Part shown: piece by piece, positions 34,313 through 43,895 of the stretch
Layout: each line of letters starts with the position of its first letter
How positions within the stretch are numbered: the stretch's first letter is position 1
Position numbers and translations under genes: made by a program
From: Thermofontimicrobium_A sp034505795
GTDB lineage: Bacteria > Zhuqueibacterota > Zhuqueibacteria > Thermofontimicrobiales > Thermofontimicrobiaceae
Assembly: GCA_034505795.1 (NCBI GenBank)
Contig: JAPDQM010000009.1
Location: forward strand, 1 to 64,000
Direction: 5' to 3'
DNA: 64,000 bases
The notes under the pieces: generated by a model
The model's input: only the letters and a program-made list of their open reading frames with translations
Databases searched by the model: none
What the model was told of the DNA's origin: nothing

Positions 34313-35839
34313 CTATTTTACAATTTTGGTAATGGAATCATAGCCTTCGAATTTCGTGCCCCGGTAGCGATCCCACACCTCCAGCGTCACAGAGTAATTC
34401 GAAAAACCCGCATCATAGGTATGATTGACCACGTTTTTGTTGTCCCCTTCTTCTGTGGTTCCATCCGGGAAGGTCCATTTGTAGTATGAAATCTTATCCG
34501 TCTGGTTCGAATCGGTGCTGGTGGATGTGTAAGTTACCACGGTCCGATGTTGCGGATGTTCCGGCTGCCAGATAAAATCCGCCCTGGGATTTAAATTGAT
34601 GACATCTACCGTTTGCCGGGCATCGTCCGTTAAATTATTGCGCAGGCTGGTGACAACCAAGCTGACAATATATTTTTCTGGGGCATCGAACGTGTGCACC
34701 ACACTGTCGATATTAGCATATTTTAATTCGCCATTGATGTAAATATCATGCTTGAGCTTGCCCCCTTGCGGATCATAAGAATCTTTGCCATTCAATGTGC
34801 AGGCCAGGGGGAAGGGGCCAGAAACTGGCGTGACCTTAAAAATAGCCACTGGCGCCGTGCTTACTTTCACGTTTACGCCCGCGGTATCGGTTTGTCCCAG
34901 ATTGTCCTGAACTTTCAATCGCACGCGATAATCCTTGTCCACTGTGTATAGGTGGGTGCCGGCACTGTCCACCGAACTGCTACCATCATCGAAATCGATA
35001 CGATAGGCTACGATCTTTCCATCCGGGTCGAGGCTGTTTGTGGCCGTATAGCGGATTGTCAACGGCGCTTCTCCTTTCACCGGATCTACCTGCAACATCG
35101 CCACCGGCGCCTGATTGTTGGTCGACACAACCCGCGAAGTACTATCCACCCCGCCATCATTGTCGATCACTTTCAATTGCACGGTATAGTTGCCCGATCT
35201 GACATAGGTATAAGGAAAGGTCCGAGCAGCGGTTGAAATCCAGCCTGACTGATCGCCAAATGACCAGCGGTATTCGACAATCTTATTTTCGCTACCAAAG
35301 CGGCTATCGGGATCATAGCTTTCACTGGCGTCAACCACCAGCCGATATGGGCTGGCGACGCCCTCCAGGGAATAGGTAAATCTTGCCACCGGCCGGGTAT
35401 TGGCAAAGAAAAACGTTGCGGCAATACTTTTCGATATCTTTACCTGATCCGACAGCTCCAGTTCGATCTCCACCAGGCCAGTGGTATCAGGAATGAAGCT
35501 CAGGCTGCTGTCAAAGCGACTGGGGGCGTCGAATACAACCGTATTATTTGTTTCGCTGCGCTTGTTAAAACTCGAATGAAAAATGATTCCATGACCATTG
35601 AGGAATTTAAACGTGGCAGTCAATTTTTGATTTTCATCATCTGCGTATTTTAAATTGAGCCTGAACGGCTCTATACCTTGCGTCACTTTTTTATATTTTA
35701 ATGAATCTCCAGCAAATGAAAATTGCACAATGGTTGGCAACTTGTTCAGCGCGGAAAATGGGTCCTGATGCTGTTCACAAGCAACCACCCAGATCATTAC
35801 AATTGTAAATACGATAACAATTGGGACAGCTAATTTCAT
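34313..35839 (-). CDS. PKD-domain lipoprotein inside the type IV secretion cluster
   Basis: A protein of 508 residues. The N-terminus is a lipoprotein signal (VIVFTIVMIWVVAC, acylated at C21). After a beta-rich first domain come four PKD domains, recognised by SYDPDSR-, EYRWSFGDQSGW, SLDPDGKIVAYRIDFDDG, SYDPQGGKLKHDIYING and KISYYKWTFPDGTTEEG motifs with the HTYD/HLYT strand endings. PKD domains act as rigid stalks or carbohydrate/protein-binding surface modules. Its place between the VirB10-like and TraO-like genes, where no PKD protein is expected, suggests that it is a surface-exposed part of the secretion apparatus, perhaps for contact with target cells or as the outer-membrane lipoprotein in the VirB7 position. 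Both ideas are inference. Confidence 0.75.
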   Translation of the reverse strand: MKLAVPIVIVFTIVMIWVVACEQHQDPFSALNKLPTIVQFSFAGDSLKYKKVTQGIEPFRLNLKYADDENQKLTATFKFLNGHGIIFHSSFNKRSETNNTVVFDAPSRFDSSLSFIPDTTGLVEIELELSDQVKISKSIAATFFFANTRPVARFTYSLEGVASPYRLVVDASESYDPDSRFGSENKIVEYRWSFGDQSGWISTAARTFPYTYVRSGNYTVQLKVIDNDGGVDSTSRVVSTNNQAPVAMLQVDPVKGEAPLTIRYTATNSLDPDGKIVAYRIDFDDGSSSVDSAGTHLYTVDKDYRVRLKVQDNLGQTDTAGVNVKVSTAPVAIFKVTPVSGPFPLACTLNGKDSYDPQGGKLKHDIYINGELKYANIDSVVHTFDAPEKYIVSLVVTSLRNNLTDDARQTVDVINLNPRADFIWQPEHPQHRTVVTYTSTSTDSNQTDKISYYKWTFPDGTTEEGDNKNVVNHTYDAGFSNYSVTLEVWDRYRGTKFEGYDSITKIVK

Positions 35840-36072
35840 ACGACCAATGCCAAATTATTTAAAATTCTTTTTGTCTAATTACGTTGCAAAACAAGAACGT
35901 TTTGGTTTTTCCAGGTGCAAGCCATAACACCAAACCATGAGTTGGTTAAAGGCACGTGGGCCGCATCCCGGCTGATGAGTGAATTCCCGAACAATATCTT
36001 GGAGCGTTGCACCATTGGTTTGATTAATAACTTCGCGATCAACGCGATTACCACCATCTGGCGTGTTTTCAA

Positions 36073-37035
36073 CTAATAAATTGATTCGATAAAACCATAA
36101 AATTCCAGCCCCTCTTCCAGTTCCGCAACCTCTTGATTGAAATCGTTGTAGGTCGAGGCGCGATTGGCCACGCGACCAACGACAGGAATGCCCGAAACAG
36201 CATCCCGCAATTCTTCCAATAGCACTCGCTTGGCTTCAATACTCACGGGCGAATAGGGCAACCCCTGCAGCCGCTTCAAATCATACGCTCGGCCACTGCA
36301 ACTATGACTCACTTCATTGATAATGATCTCCTGCCACTGAATATCGACGCGGCGATTGAACAGTGAAGCAACGCCTATGAGTTTTGCCCGGCGGGGAATC
36401 GTGAGATTGCCATAATGCGATTCGTGCAACACCCGCGCCTCGACCAGACTGCCGTTGCCCACGGGCGTTCGATTCGGCAGCACCAATTTGATCAATACCG
36501 ACTGCCGCCCGGAGAATGTGCTCGGGGAGCCACCACTCTGCAATTGATTTTCACCCATGTTGTTCATGATGATCATGTTGGGATTGCGATTGACGTTATC
36601 TCCTGCAATCACCAACGGCTCAGACGAAGGCAGAGGCTCCACATGATTGGCCTTGGCCATATTCGCCTGGTGGGTCGATTGTTTTATGCTGCCGGATTGC
36701 CAGCTTCTGCTTACGGCCGGCGGCGGCTCCAGAGCTAATGGTTGATCCAGAAACGATTTTTCTGCGGCCGGCGCAAAGCTGGGAATTTTTACCGTATCAA
36801 ATTTGATGAATTCATAATTTAATTCCCGTTTCGGCTTTTTGGCCTCCAGCGGCATGAGCGAAACCTTCGAAACCGCAGGATTTTTTTTCGATTGCCTATT
36901 GGAAACGACCATCAACAGCAGCAGAAACAACACGCCGCCGCCCACAATAATCAGCTTTTTCAAGCCAGGATTGTTGTTGACTTTGAAACGCTCCCACAAA
37001 TCTGAAAACAAATTCCCCATACTCATCCCATCCAC
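36073..37035 (-). CDS. VirB10/TraM-like type IV secretion protein
   Basis: A protein of about 320 residues. It has a short cytoplasmic N-terminus, one membrane helix at about 28-45 (LIIVGGGVLFLLLLMVV), a periplasmic proline/alanine-rich linker with PPPAVSR, and a C-terminal beta domain (SVLIKLVLPNRTPVGNGSLV, then LHESHYGNLTIPRRAKLIGV) of the kind found in TraM/VirB10 proteins, which join the inner and outer membranes in conjugative channels. It is shorter than many TraM proteins. The frame opens with GTG at 37035; ATG codons 3 and 5 codons later are alternative starts. Between its stop and the PKD lipoprotein are 233 bases. Moderately sure from topology and context. Confidence 0.7.
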   Translation of the reverse strand: MDGMSMGNLFSDLWERFKVNNNPGLKKLIIVGGGVLFLLLLMVVSNRQSKKNPAVSKVSLMPLEAKKPKRELNYEFIKFDTVKIPSFAPAAEKSFLDQPLALEPPPAVSRSWQSGSIKQSTHQANMAKANHVEPLPSSEPLVIAGDNVNRNPNMIIMNNMGENQLQSGGSPSTFSGRQSVLIKLVLPNRTPVGNGSLVEARVLHESHYGNLTIPRRAKLIGVASLFNRRVDIQWQEIIINEVSHSCSGRAYDLKRLQGLPYSPVSIEAKRVLLEELRDAVSGIPVVGRVANRASTYNDFNQEVAELEEGLEFYGFIESIY

Positions 37036-37170
37036 TTAATGTAATTTGATCAACAATAATATTCTCAAACGTGACAAACCAGTCTCACAACAACAGTGAA
37101 AAATAAATTCCAGCCGACGAAGTAATGGTTCAATTTTTGCGCATAGTACCAACGCTATCTGGTTCAGGGG

Positions 37171-38016
37171 TTATTGAATCATCGAAGCCGGCACTTCTAA
37201 TTCCAGCACTCGACGACCATTTTCCTCATCACACTTGATGTATAACGTATTGTTGGCAGAAAATCCTTGCTTGTCAAACACAAACATCAGTCTTCTGGAG
37301 GTGTGAGCTTTGACGATCGAATTGTAATAATCGCTAACTGGCTCCAATTCGGTTTCTTTCTTTTTTTTCTTCCAGAAGATGTAGCTCCGCGCGTATTCAA
37401 TCATCTTGAATTGCACAAAGCCGATGTCATACGGCACATTAGAATTGTTGATAATGGTCCCGATCACGAAGAGATTTTCATCGATCTGCTTCAAATGATC
37501 GATGGCGAAAATGACTCTGGAATTGTTGACGCTATGGGTATAGCGATTGGTTGCCTTCAACAGGCTTGCAAGCGTGGCAATAACCCTGGGACTATAGCTG
37601 GTCAATGGTTTTCGCTTGGCTGCCGCAGCCGTTTTTCCTCGCTTCTCACCTTCCGATTTGGCGGCAGGCGGTTGCTCCTCAGGCGTCATTGGCAAAGTCG
37701 CTGACGCCAATTTCACGGTCAGATCGGGCTTGTCGGAAATCTCCAGTAACAAATTGAACGACTCTGTGCCGGCCTTGATAAACATATTTGTCCGGCCCTT
37801 GCTGATCAGGGGCTTGACAAGAATGTAATTGCCCGCGCTCTGCACCGAAAATGCATCCACATTGCCCACCGTCACCAGATCGGGCGGCGCAGGACAAACA
37901 ATCACCGTGGCATAGCCGGGTGCCACTCGAACCGTCTGTCGATTCTGGGCAGCCACCGGAACGGCCAGCGCTAATAGAATTATCAAATTTGAATAATGAA
38001 ATAAGTCTTTACGCAA
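37171..38016 (-). CDS. VirB9/TraN-like type IV secretion protein
   Basis: A protein of 281 residues with a signal peptide (SNLIILLALAVPVAAQ). The mature N-terminus has VRVAPGYATVIVCPAPPD and NYILVKPLISKGRTNMFI, resembling the beta domain of TraN/VirB9, the outer-membrane-complex protein that pairs with VirB10; the C-terminal half has IFAIDHLKQIDENLFVIGTI, like the DUF4138 (TraN) segment. The start is TTG at 38016, 2 nt after the TraK-like stop, so tight coupling is likely. It precedes the VirB10-like gene. In Bacteroidota elements TraM comes before TraN, whereas here the order is B8-B9-B10, as in the classical VirB operon. Confidence 0.65.
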   Translation of the reverse strand: MRKDLFHYSNLIILLALAVPVAAQNRQTVRVAPGYATVIVCPAPPDLVTVGNVDAFSVQSAGNYILVKPLISKGRTNMFIKAGTESFNLLLEISDKPDLTVKLASATLPMTPEEQPPAAKSEGEKRGKTAAAAKRKPLTSYSPRVIATLASLLKATNRYTHSVNNSRVIFAIDHLKQIDENLFVIGTIINNSNVPYDIGFVQFKMIEYARSYIFWKKKKKETELEPVSDYYNSIVKAHTSRRLMFVFDKQGFSANNTLYIKCDEENGRRVLELEVPASMIQ

Positions 38017-38018
38017 GT

Positions 38019-38591
38019 TCAGCTCTGTTTAAAGTTAATAATTTTTAAGCCAAACGGATTGGATTCGCTCCGCGCGATGACATTAATATCCAGATCAAAT
38101 GTCACATCAATCGGCGATTGTCCTGGAAAGAGTTGTTTGCCCACAACACGCGCCTTGAGCGGAGAACCTTCTTTGACAAGTATTTCACTAATTTCAAATT
38201 TGATAGTTCCATTGGTATTCTGAACGATGCGGGGGATTTCCGACTCCTTGATCGTTTGGTACATGATGTATTCCAGTTCTTCGGAGCACATTTGCAAGGC
38301 CGTTTTAATATGGCTGTTGAAATTTTCCCGATTGAACTCCAACAAATTCTTGGCAAACTCCGCGCAGAACCGCTGCACTTCGAATACCGACCGCTTTTGA
38401 TCGTAGGCTTGTGCCGTGTAGGCATAGCCATCTTTGACAATAAATGTCTGCGGTGGCCGGCTGAAGCCGATATAACACAATACCACCAGCACCAAATTCA
38501 CGCCGATCAGCCCGAGGACGAGGCGCTGCAAGAAAATTTTATTCTTGATCAATTCTCCATAAATTTCATAATATTTGGTTCTCTCTGCCAT
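38019..38591 (-). CDS. VirB8/TraK-like type IV secretion protein
   Basis: A protein of 190 residues. It has a cytoplasmic N-terminus (MAERTKYYEIYGELIKNKIF), one membrane helix at about 20-44 (RLVLGLIGVNLVLVVLCYIGF), and a periplasmic NTF2-like domain, the same topology as VirB8 and TraK of Bacteroidota conjugation systems. Such proteins help nucleate the channel in the inner membrane. It starts at an ATG 93 nt after the VirB6-like gene and ends just before the VirB9-like gene. The family assignment is by topology, size and gene order. Confidence 0.65.
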   Translation of the reverse strand: MAERTKYYEIYGELIKNKIFLQRLVLGLIGVNLVLVVLCYIGFSRPPQTFIVKDGYAYTAQAYDQKRSVFEVQRFCAEFAKNLLEFNRENFNSHIKTALQMCSEELEYIMYQTIKESEIPRIVQNTNGTIKFEISEILVKEGSPLKARVVGKQLFPGQSPIDVTFDLDINVIARSESNPFGLKIINFKQS

Positions 38592-38684
38592 AGCGTTGTA
38601 CCTGTTTGATGCTCAAATGACACTGTCTTTACTTTTATTTACAAAACCAATTCATTCCACTGCACCAGGTTGGGGATTACCATT

Positions 38685-39704
38685 TCAGGCAACATGCTCC
38701 TCCGCGGCAATGGTAGCACCTTCAAAAGGCCAACCTTCGCGTCCGATCTCACCACTATCCACCAATTGTCTGACCGCGGCCTCGGTCGATTGCGCGGCCG
38801 GACTACGGGTTAATGCCTGGGCGCTGCCGATAACGCCCGAACTGGTACGACTGGCCACCTGCTGTGTGGTAGCAATGCTAATCATCTTCAATCGCTTCCA
38901 GACGGTAGAAATCACCACGCCCGCAGTGATACCCGTGCCATAACTACCCAGATCGGCTGCCGAGCTACCCCCCTTAAAAATTGCCAGCGACATTTTTGGA
39001 ATCAGCACAATCATGATACAAATGATAATCCCCAAAATAAACGACTCCCAGAGCATGCTTTTATCGCCCGCCGTAACCGCTTGCTGGAAAGCCGAGGAGC
39101 CAATCAGGATTTTCACCAGCCGAAATAGAATGGCGATAAGCACCGACCAAAAATTCACTGCGCAAAAGTTGGACAACCAGATTTTGAAGGTATCATGAAA
39201 TGTCGGAAACAACGAAATCACAATGGCCAGCGGTCCGAGCAGATAGAAAAAGATCTGCACGATGACTTGAATAATGACAAAAATCTCATAAACAATCATC
39301 ACCAATAAATACGATAGCGACGAGAGCGTTTCCAGGCTGAATAAATTCAGTAGCGAGAAACGCAGACTTGGCCCCTCGGTCGTACCGAAAAACGCGCTCA
39401 GGTAATCGGTCATAATATTCCCGGTTTCGAGATCGAAAATCGCTCGAGCCAGAATAACGAATAGCTTGCCCAACCAGACCGCCCAGATGCGATAAGTGGC
39501 CAGGCCAACAGCGCCGAAACCGATCACAAACAGGTGGTAGATATAATCCCGGCCGCCTTCAGTATCGGTGGACAATCGAAACAACAACGACAGGAAATAT
39601 GCCACCACGCCGAGGGTGAACATATAAATGCAGATGCGGATCATATAATCCACCAACTGCTGCACTGAGCTAAAAAATACTGAATTGAAAAAGATTTCTA
39701 ACAT
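38685..39704 (-). CDS. VirB6/TraJ-like polytopic inner-membrane protein
   Basis: A protein of 339 residues with five to seven hydrophobic segments (for example IRICIYMFTLGVVAYFL, LLVMIVYEIFVIIQVIVQIF, FILGIIICIMIVLIP) and a long polar C-terminus. Size, topology and place between VirB5- and VirB8-like genes match TraJ/VirB6, the inner-membrane channel part of type IV secretion. No catalytic motif is expected. The last 70 residues are rich in Ala, Thr and Ser and probably lie in the cytoplasm. Confidence 0.65.
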   Translation of the reverse strand: MLEIFFNSVFFSSVQQLVDYMIRICIYMFTLGVVAYFLSLLFRLSTDTEGGRDYIYHLFVIGFGAVGLATYRIWAVWLGKLFVILARAIFDLETGNIMTDYLSAFFGTTEGPSLRFSLLNLFSLETLSSLSYLLVMIVYEIFVIIQVIVQIFFYLLGPLAIVISLFPTFHDTFKIWLSNFCAVNFWSVLIAILFRLVKILIGSSAFQQAVTAGDKSMLWESFILGIIICIMIVLIPKMSLAIFKGGSSAADLGSYGTGITAGVVISTVWKRLKMISIATTQQVASRTSSGVIGSAQALTRSPAAQSTEAAVRQLVDSGEIGREGWPFEGATIAAEEHVA

Positions 39705-39803
39705 AATGGCCTCTAATTACCGCATTCGATCGGCTAGGATGCCTCGTTCCCCGGCCCTCCTGGCCCCATCTTGCCGCGGTTGCTTAAGATTTTCTCTGAT
39801 CGG

Positions 39804-40688
39804 TCATTCAAACGGCGCCGGGATGAGGTCAAAAAAACCATAGCGGATTTTCGATGTCCGATTAACCTGGTTTTTGAGCGTCTTCCAATCCACTTTGGAG
39901 CGAAGATAATTCATTTTCTCATCATAAAGGTTCAATTCATCCTGATGTGCCTTCTCGGTCAACTGCAGATATTTTTCATAATAATTATTCGAGAGATCGC
40001 GCAGCTTCACCGCCTCCAATAGCAACTGCGTTCGCTCCGCTGTGGTGAATTTATTGGCTTGATTGGAGAGTTGTTGGTTTAACTCAACTGCCATGGAGTC
40101 ATATGTTTTGGCCAGCACCTGGCATTTGAGCGCATATTCAAAGAGCGCTTGCGAAAAGGCCTGTTGCCCCACCAGGGCATTATGCCGCCGCTGCTCTGCA
40201 TCCGTTGGTACTTGCTGATCCGTAACCGATAATGAAAAACTTTCGTACGTGCGCTTCAATTCATTGGCGTTGTTGATCAAGGCTTCGGCATTGGTCGCAG
40301 CCATTTTCACCTCGCTGGTCAAACTGGGAAACCAGTAATCCATCCGATCGGCATTGATTACAAAATTGGTCAGCGAATAGGTGCGCGTGAGATCGAGGTT
40401 CTCGATCGCCTTGAAATCCCGATACAAGCTCTGGCTAAATTCGATGTCATTTCGCAGCAGGGTATAGGTATCATAAAACTGCTTGAGTTGCTGAATCATC
40501 TTGGCCGTTTGCAGCCGCTGCTCTTCCAGCGCCAGATTGTGCTTCATGGCAATTTCGCGCAACGTATTAAGAATGAGCGTGTTGTTGGGATCAAAGAATT
40601 GTGCCGCAGCCGGGCGCCAGAGAAGCAGCCAGCTCATCAGCAGCCCAAGATGTGCCAATTGTCGTCTATCGAATAACCTGGTCCACAT
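39804..40688 (-). CDS. VirB5-like exported coiled-coil protein
   Basis: A protein of 294 residues. Signal peptide at residues 1-29 (LGLLMSWLLLWRPAAAQ); the mature part is almost all alpha helix with long runs of coiled-coil-like heptads (LALEEQRLQTAKMIQQLKQF; AERTQLLLEAVKLRDL). VirB5 and TraI-type pilus-tip proteins share this helical exported character. The ATG at 40688 overlaps the last codons of the VirB4-like gene by 23 nt, so translation is coupled. The ATG-TraJ gap downstream is 99 nt. Assigned as VirB5-like from position and character. Confidence 0.6.
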   Translation of the reverse strand: MWTRLFDRRQLAHLGLLMSWLLLWRPAAAQFFDPNNTLILNTLREIAMKHNLALEEQRLQTAKMIQQLKQFYDTYTLLRNDIEFSQSLYRDFKAIENLDLTRTYSLTNFVINADRMDYWFPSLTSEVKMAATNAEALINNANELKRTYESFSLSVTDQQVPTDAEQRRHNALVGQQAFSQALFEYALKCQVLAKTYDSMAVELNQQLSNQANKFTTAERTQLLLEAVKLRDLSNNYYEKYLQLTEKAHQDELNLYDEKMNYLRSKVDWKTLKNQVNRTSKIRYGFFDLIPAPFE

Positions 40689-43116
40689 GTTCGTACGCCT
40701 TTTTTTTCGCTAATTGGTCGATCGCCTTGAGCAGATTGCCACTGTACTGGGTCAATTGATTTTCCAATTCATTGTTTTCCTGCCGATTGGTGGTGAAGAG
40801 GTAATGATCGTATGCGCTCGTATCCACTTTCATCACCGTCTTCTGGCCATCGCGGTCCAGGAAAAATTCTCCCCGGCGCAAACTGGCGATCACCGCCAAC
40901 TCATATTCGCCATAGCCAAATGCTCTGGCTAGCGACTCCAACTGTTTGGGCTTGTGCGCCAGAATAAAATGATTGAGCGCATTGTCTTTGATGGGCGTGG
41001 AAAAGCTCACAGCATCAATGTCATCAATCGACTGCGAAATTGCGAAAATGCCCGCCCCCATCTTTCGTGAGGTTCGGAACAGCTCCACCACGAGATGGCC
41101 GATGGTCGTATTGTCATCCAATACCTTCCATAGCTCATCGGCAAAGATCACCTTCTGCTGATTCAGATTTCGCTCCATCAATTCCCATAGCAATCCAGTA
41201 ATGATAATGGCGATAATCCCTTGCAAATCGGGATGATTCTCCAGCCCCTTTAAATCAAAACACACCAGATCCTCGCGAATATCAATCATCTGGTCGGCAC
41301 ACAGGAATCGGCTGTATTCGCCATGGGTGTACATGTACATCTTCCTCGCCAGCAATTTGACATCGACGTAGCCTTCCTCGTCCTTTTGCTTGGCAAAGAA
41401 TTCCACGAAAGTCTTCAAATTCCGTTGACCGCGATGTTCGGCCACATATTTTTCCAGCACTTTGCTGATGAATGCTTGCTCCACCTTGGAGATGGATTTT
41501 TCTTCGCGCTCTAGGAGGAGCTTCTCAATGAACGCTCGCAGGAAAAGCTGCTTTTTGCTATCGAAATTATCCCCAATCAATGCAAAAGGATTCAATGGGA
41601 TCGGATGCTCCATGTTCAGTTCAATATAGCGGCCGTTTAGCAGCGTGATCATCTTCTTGTAGCTGCCGCCAATATTGCCCACGCCGCCCACATCGAGCCC
41701 AAATACCTTCACTCCTTGCTCCAGCAATTGCAATAGCAGTGCCTGCATCAAATAACTTTTGCCCGTTCCGGTCGGACCGATAATGATTGCGTTCCAGCTA
41801 TTCAATTTGGGATCGAAGTAATCGAACAGTATCGGCTCATTGTTCCGATTTTTCACCACCACTCCACGGTGATAGCCCCGATTGAAGTTGCTGAGACTGA
41901 TGAATTGCCCCGCATTCGAGGTCTTCACCAACAGCCGATGGTAATTTTCTGCTGAATTGCCAGGCAGGCAACTGACGAAAATCGGCAAAATATCCAGCGT
42001 CTCCAACACCGCCTGGCTTTTATCGATATTGCTAAACGCCAGCGACGTCCGGTTTATTTTCTCATTCAATCGATCGATATCGGTATCATTGATCAGGACG
42101 TTCAGACTGATGGTGGTTAATTTTTTATGTTGATGATAAATTTCATCCAACAATTCATTGATTTCGCGGTAGCGGACCTCGCTTTTCCGCCCCTCGCGAT
42201 TGTGCGAAAAATTCATAATAAAGCGGGTGAAATTGAGCTTGCGCGACAGCCGCGCCACCTCCCGATCCATGTCGACATTCTGGCAGGAGAGGACCACCCG
42301 ATGCGGAAATGGCAAATTGTGCAATAGCGGAAATAGATAGGGCAGCGGAATGCCATTGAGCAAATAATGCGATCGCGTCACCTCGGGCAGCAAACTAAGT
42401 GACAGACAGGCAACATATTGATTGCCAATTTTCAGGTAACCTCGTTCCACCGCATAGTCCCGACAGGCCAATTCGTTATTTAAGGCCATGCCGGAAATCT
42501 GCCCCTCGAAATTATCCGCTGTGATGTTGATCGCGCGGTACAGCGCCGTGGCCAGTTCGTCATTATTGAGCCGCCGCAGACGAACACCGGTTTGCTCCAG
42601 GTTGCTCCGAATCGCTTTCAGATCATTGTTTCTGGCAACCACCATACGATCGTGCTCCGCCTTCAATCGCTGCACCACCGCGCCATTGGTCAGCGAAATA
42701 TTAAATGGCGTCCGAGCGGCTGGTGTAGCTTCGAAATCCACAAACAGATAATTGTGGCAGCGAAGATATTTGTAATATGAGAAATATTGATAGCGGTTAA
42801 ATTTGAAATAATTCAACACCGGATCATCGGTAAAAACGAAATCCTCTTTGTACGGAAAATAATCCAGACTGTAGTAAAACTGCAAATTGATCGTCGGATC
42901 CAGACTATTGAGCGCATTTTCAATCGTCACGGCCATTGAATCATACTCGCTACTGGCCAGGCCCATATTATCCAGCGATTCGATTTCAAAGCCCGCCACA
43001 AAATTGCCATTCTTTTTAATAATAAAATCATCCAGAATGTCAAGATAGGGTAAATATTTTGCCAATGACGTTCGGTAGCGATACGATTCCCGCTCTGTTA
43101 ATTTGGTATAGTTCAT
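40666..43116 (-). CDS. virB4: VirB4/TraG-family conjugative ATPase
   Basis: A protein of 816 residues, the usual size for TraG/VirB4. It contains Walker A IIGPTGTGKSYLMQ at about 443-456, Walker B KVIFADELWKVLDD, and the C-terminal RxxxxG-like ISQSIDDIDAV sensor segment. The N-terminal 400 residues are the CagE/TraG N-terminal region, with FDYFDPKLNSWNAI just before the P loop. It powers assembly and substrate passage at the inner membrane. It lies 218 nt after a VirB3-like gene and overlaps the VirB5-like gene. This is the most certain member of the cluster and places it firmly in the type IV secretion family. Confidence 0.9.
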   Translation of the reverse strand: MNYTKLTERESYRYRTSLAKYLPYLDILDDFIIKKNGNFVAGFEIESLDNMGLASSEYDSMAVTIENALNSLDPTINLQFYYSLDYFPYKEDFVFTDDPVLNYFKFNRYQYFSYYKYLRCHNYLFVDFEATPAARTPFNISLTNGAVVQRLKAEHDRMVVARNNDLKAIRSNLEQTGVRLRRLNNDELATALYRAINITADNFEGQISGMALNNELACRDYAVERGYLKIGNQYVACLSLSLLPEVTRSHYLLNGIPLPYLFPLLHNLPFPHRVVLSCQNVDMDREVARLSRKLNFTRFIMNFSHNREGRKSEVRYREINELLDEIYHQHKKLTTISLNVLINDTDIDRLNEKINRTSLAFSNIDKSQAVLETLDILPIFVSCLPGNSAENYHRLLVKTSNAGQFISLSNFNRGYHRGVVVKNRNNEPILFDYFDPKLNSWNAIIIGPTGTGKSYLMQALLLQLLEQGVKVFGLDVGGVGNIGGSYKKMITLLNGRYIELNMEHPIPLNPFALIGDNFDSKKQLFLRAFIEKLLLEREEKSISKVEQAFISKVLEKYVAEHRGQRNLKTFVEFFAKQKDEEGYVDVKLLARKMYMYTHGEYSRFLCADQMIDIREDLVCFDLKGLENHPDLQGIIAIIITGLLWELMERNLNQQKVIFADELWKVLDDNTTIGHLVVELFRTSRKMGAGIFAISQSIDDIDAVSFSTPIKDNALNHFILAHKPKQLESLARAFGYGEYELAVIASLRRGEFFLDRDGQKTVMKVDTSAYDHYLFTTNRQENNELENQLTQYSGNLLKAIDQLAKKKAYEHVDQVIR

Positions 43117-43334
43117 TTGCCTATTCTTTGCTAAAAATTCTATTTTGACAATATGGCGAATTCAGCCCCATATGATCAGTTGGAGCCATTTTCCCGTTCT
43201 TCTCTTCCCATCGGACGGACAAATGACCACAATGGTGATCCGAAGCATTGTCCATAAGAATTGGATCTCAGGGGAATTGCAGCTCCTTGGATATTAGCAC
43301 CAATATTCGCTGCCCGCCGGCAACTGCATTTCGC

Positions 43335-43667
43335 CTAATGTTGAGCCATCTTCTTTTCCGATACTGAATCAGTATCGGTTTTCAGATAATTCCGCTCATC
43401 CAGCACAAACGCTGATAATTTCCGCGGCCAGATGAATCGGGAAAAAATAAACGATGCCAGACCATAATCGAAATGGGACACTTTAGCTGCCAACCGAAAC
43501 AGGAAAAACAGAAACCCTTCAATCAACAAGATGAAACCAAAGTTGATGTCGAACAGAGTAAAGATCGGAAATAGCAGCAAGGGCACTGCCAGCAAAATAA
43601 AGACCTCCGGCAGATTAAGCCCAGCAATTTGTCCCCGAAGTTGAATGTCGCGATAACATTTTTCCAT
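43335..43667 (-). CDS. VirB3/TraF-like small membrane protein
   Basis: A protein of 110 residues with two adjacent membrane segments (LPEVFILLAVPLLLFPIFTL; FILLIEGFLFFLFRLAA) and a cytoplasmic C-terminus. In Bacteroidota, TraF (VirB3-like) has this size and topology and directly precedes TraG, as here before the VirB4-like gene. No catalytic residues are expected. Assigned from size, topology and order, not from a strong motif. Confidence 0.6.
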   Translation of the reverse strand: MEKCYRDIQLRGQIAGLNLPEVFILLAVPLLLFPIFTLFDINFGFILLIEGFLFFLFRLAAKVSHFDYGLASFIFSRFIWPRKLSAFVLDERNYLKTDTDSVSEKKMAQH

Positions 43668-43895
43668 GACAAACTGTCGTTAGGTTAATTCCAGAAAAGA
43701 AAACATGATGTCATCCGTCCGGGAGGAGTGAGGGCCAACTTCACCGTCCGTTCAATCATGAGTTCACTCGAACCTGGCTTCGTCACCCACCAATGGACCG
43801 GTAGGATGCAGCAAATGGTCCTCATACAAGTTGCGAATCCTTTCCCCCAGACAACTTTACGCAAGTGCCGGTTTTAGAGTGAACTCAGGTTTGAA

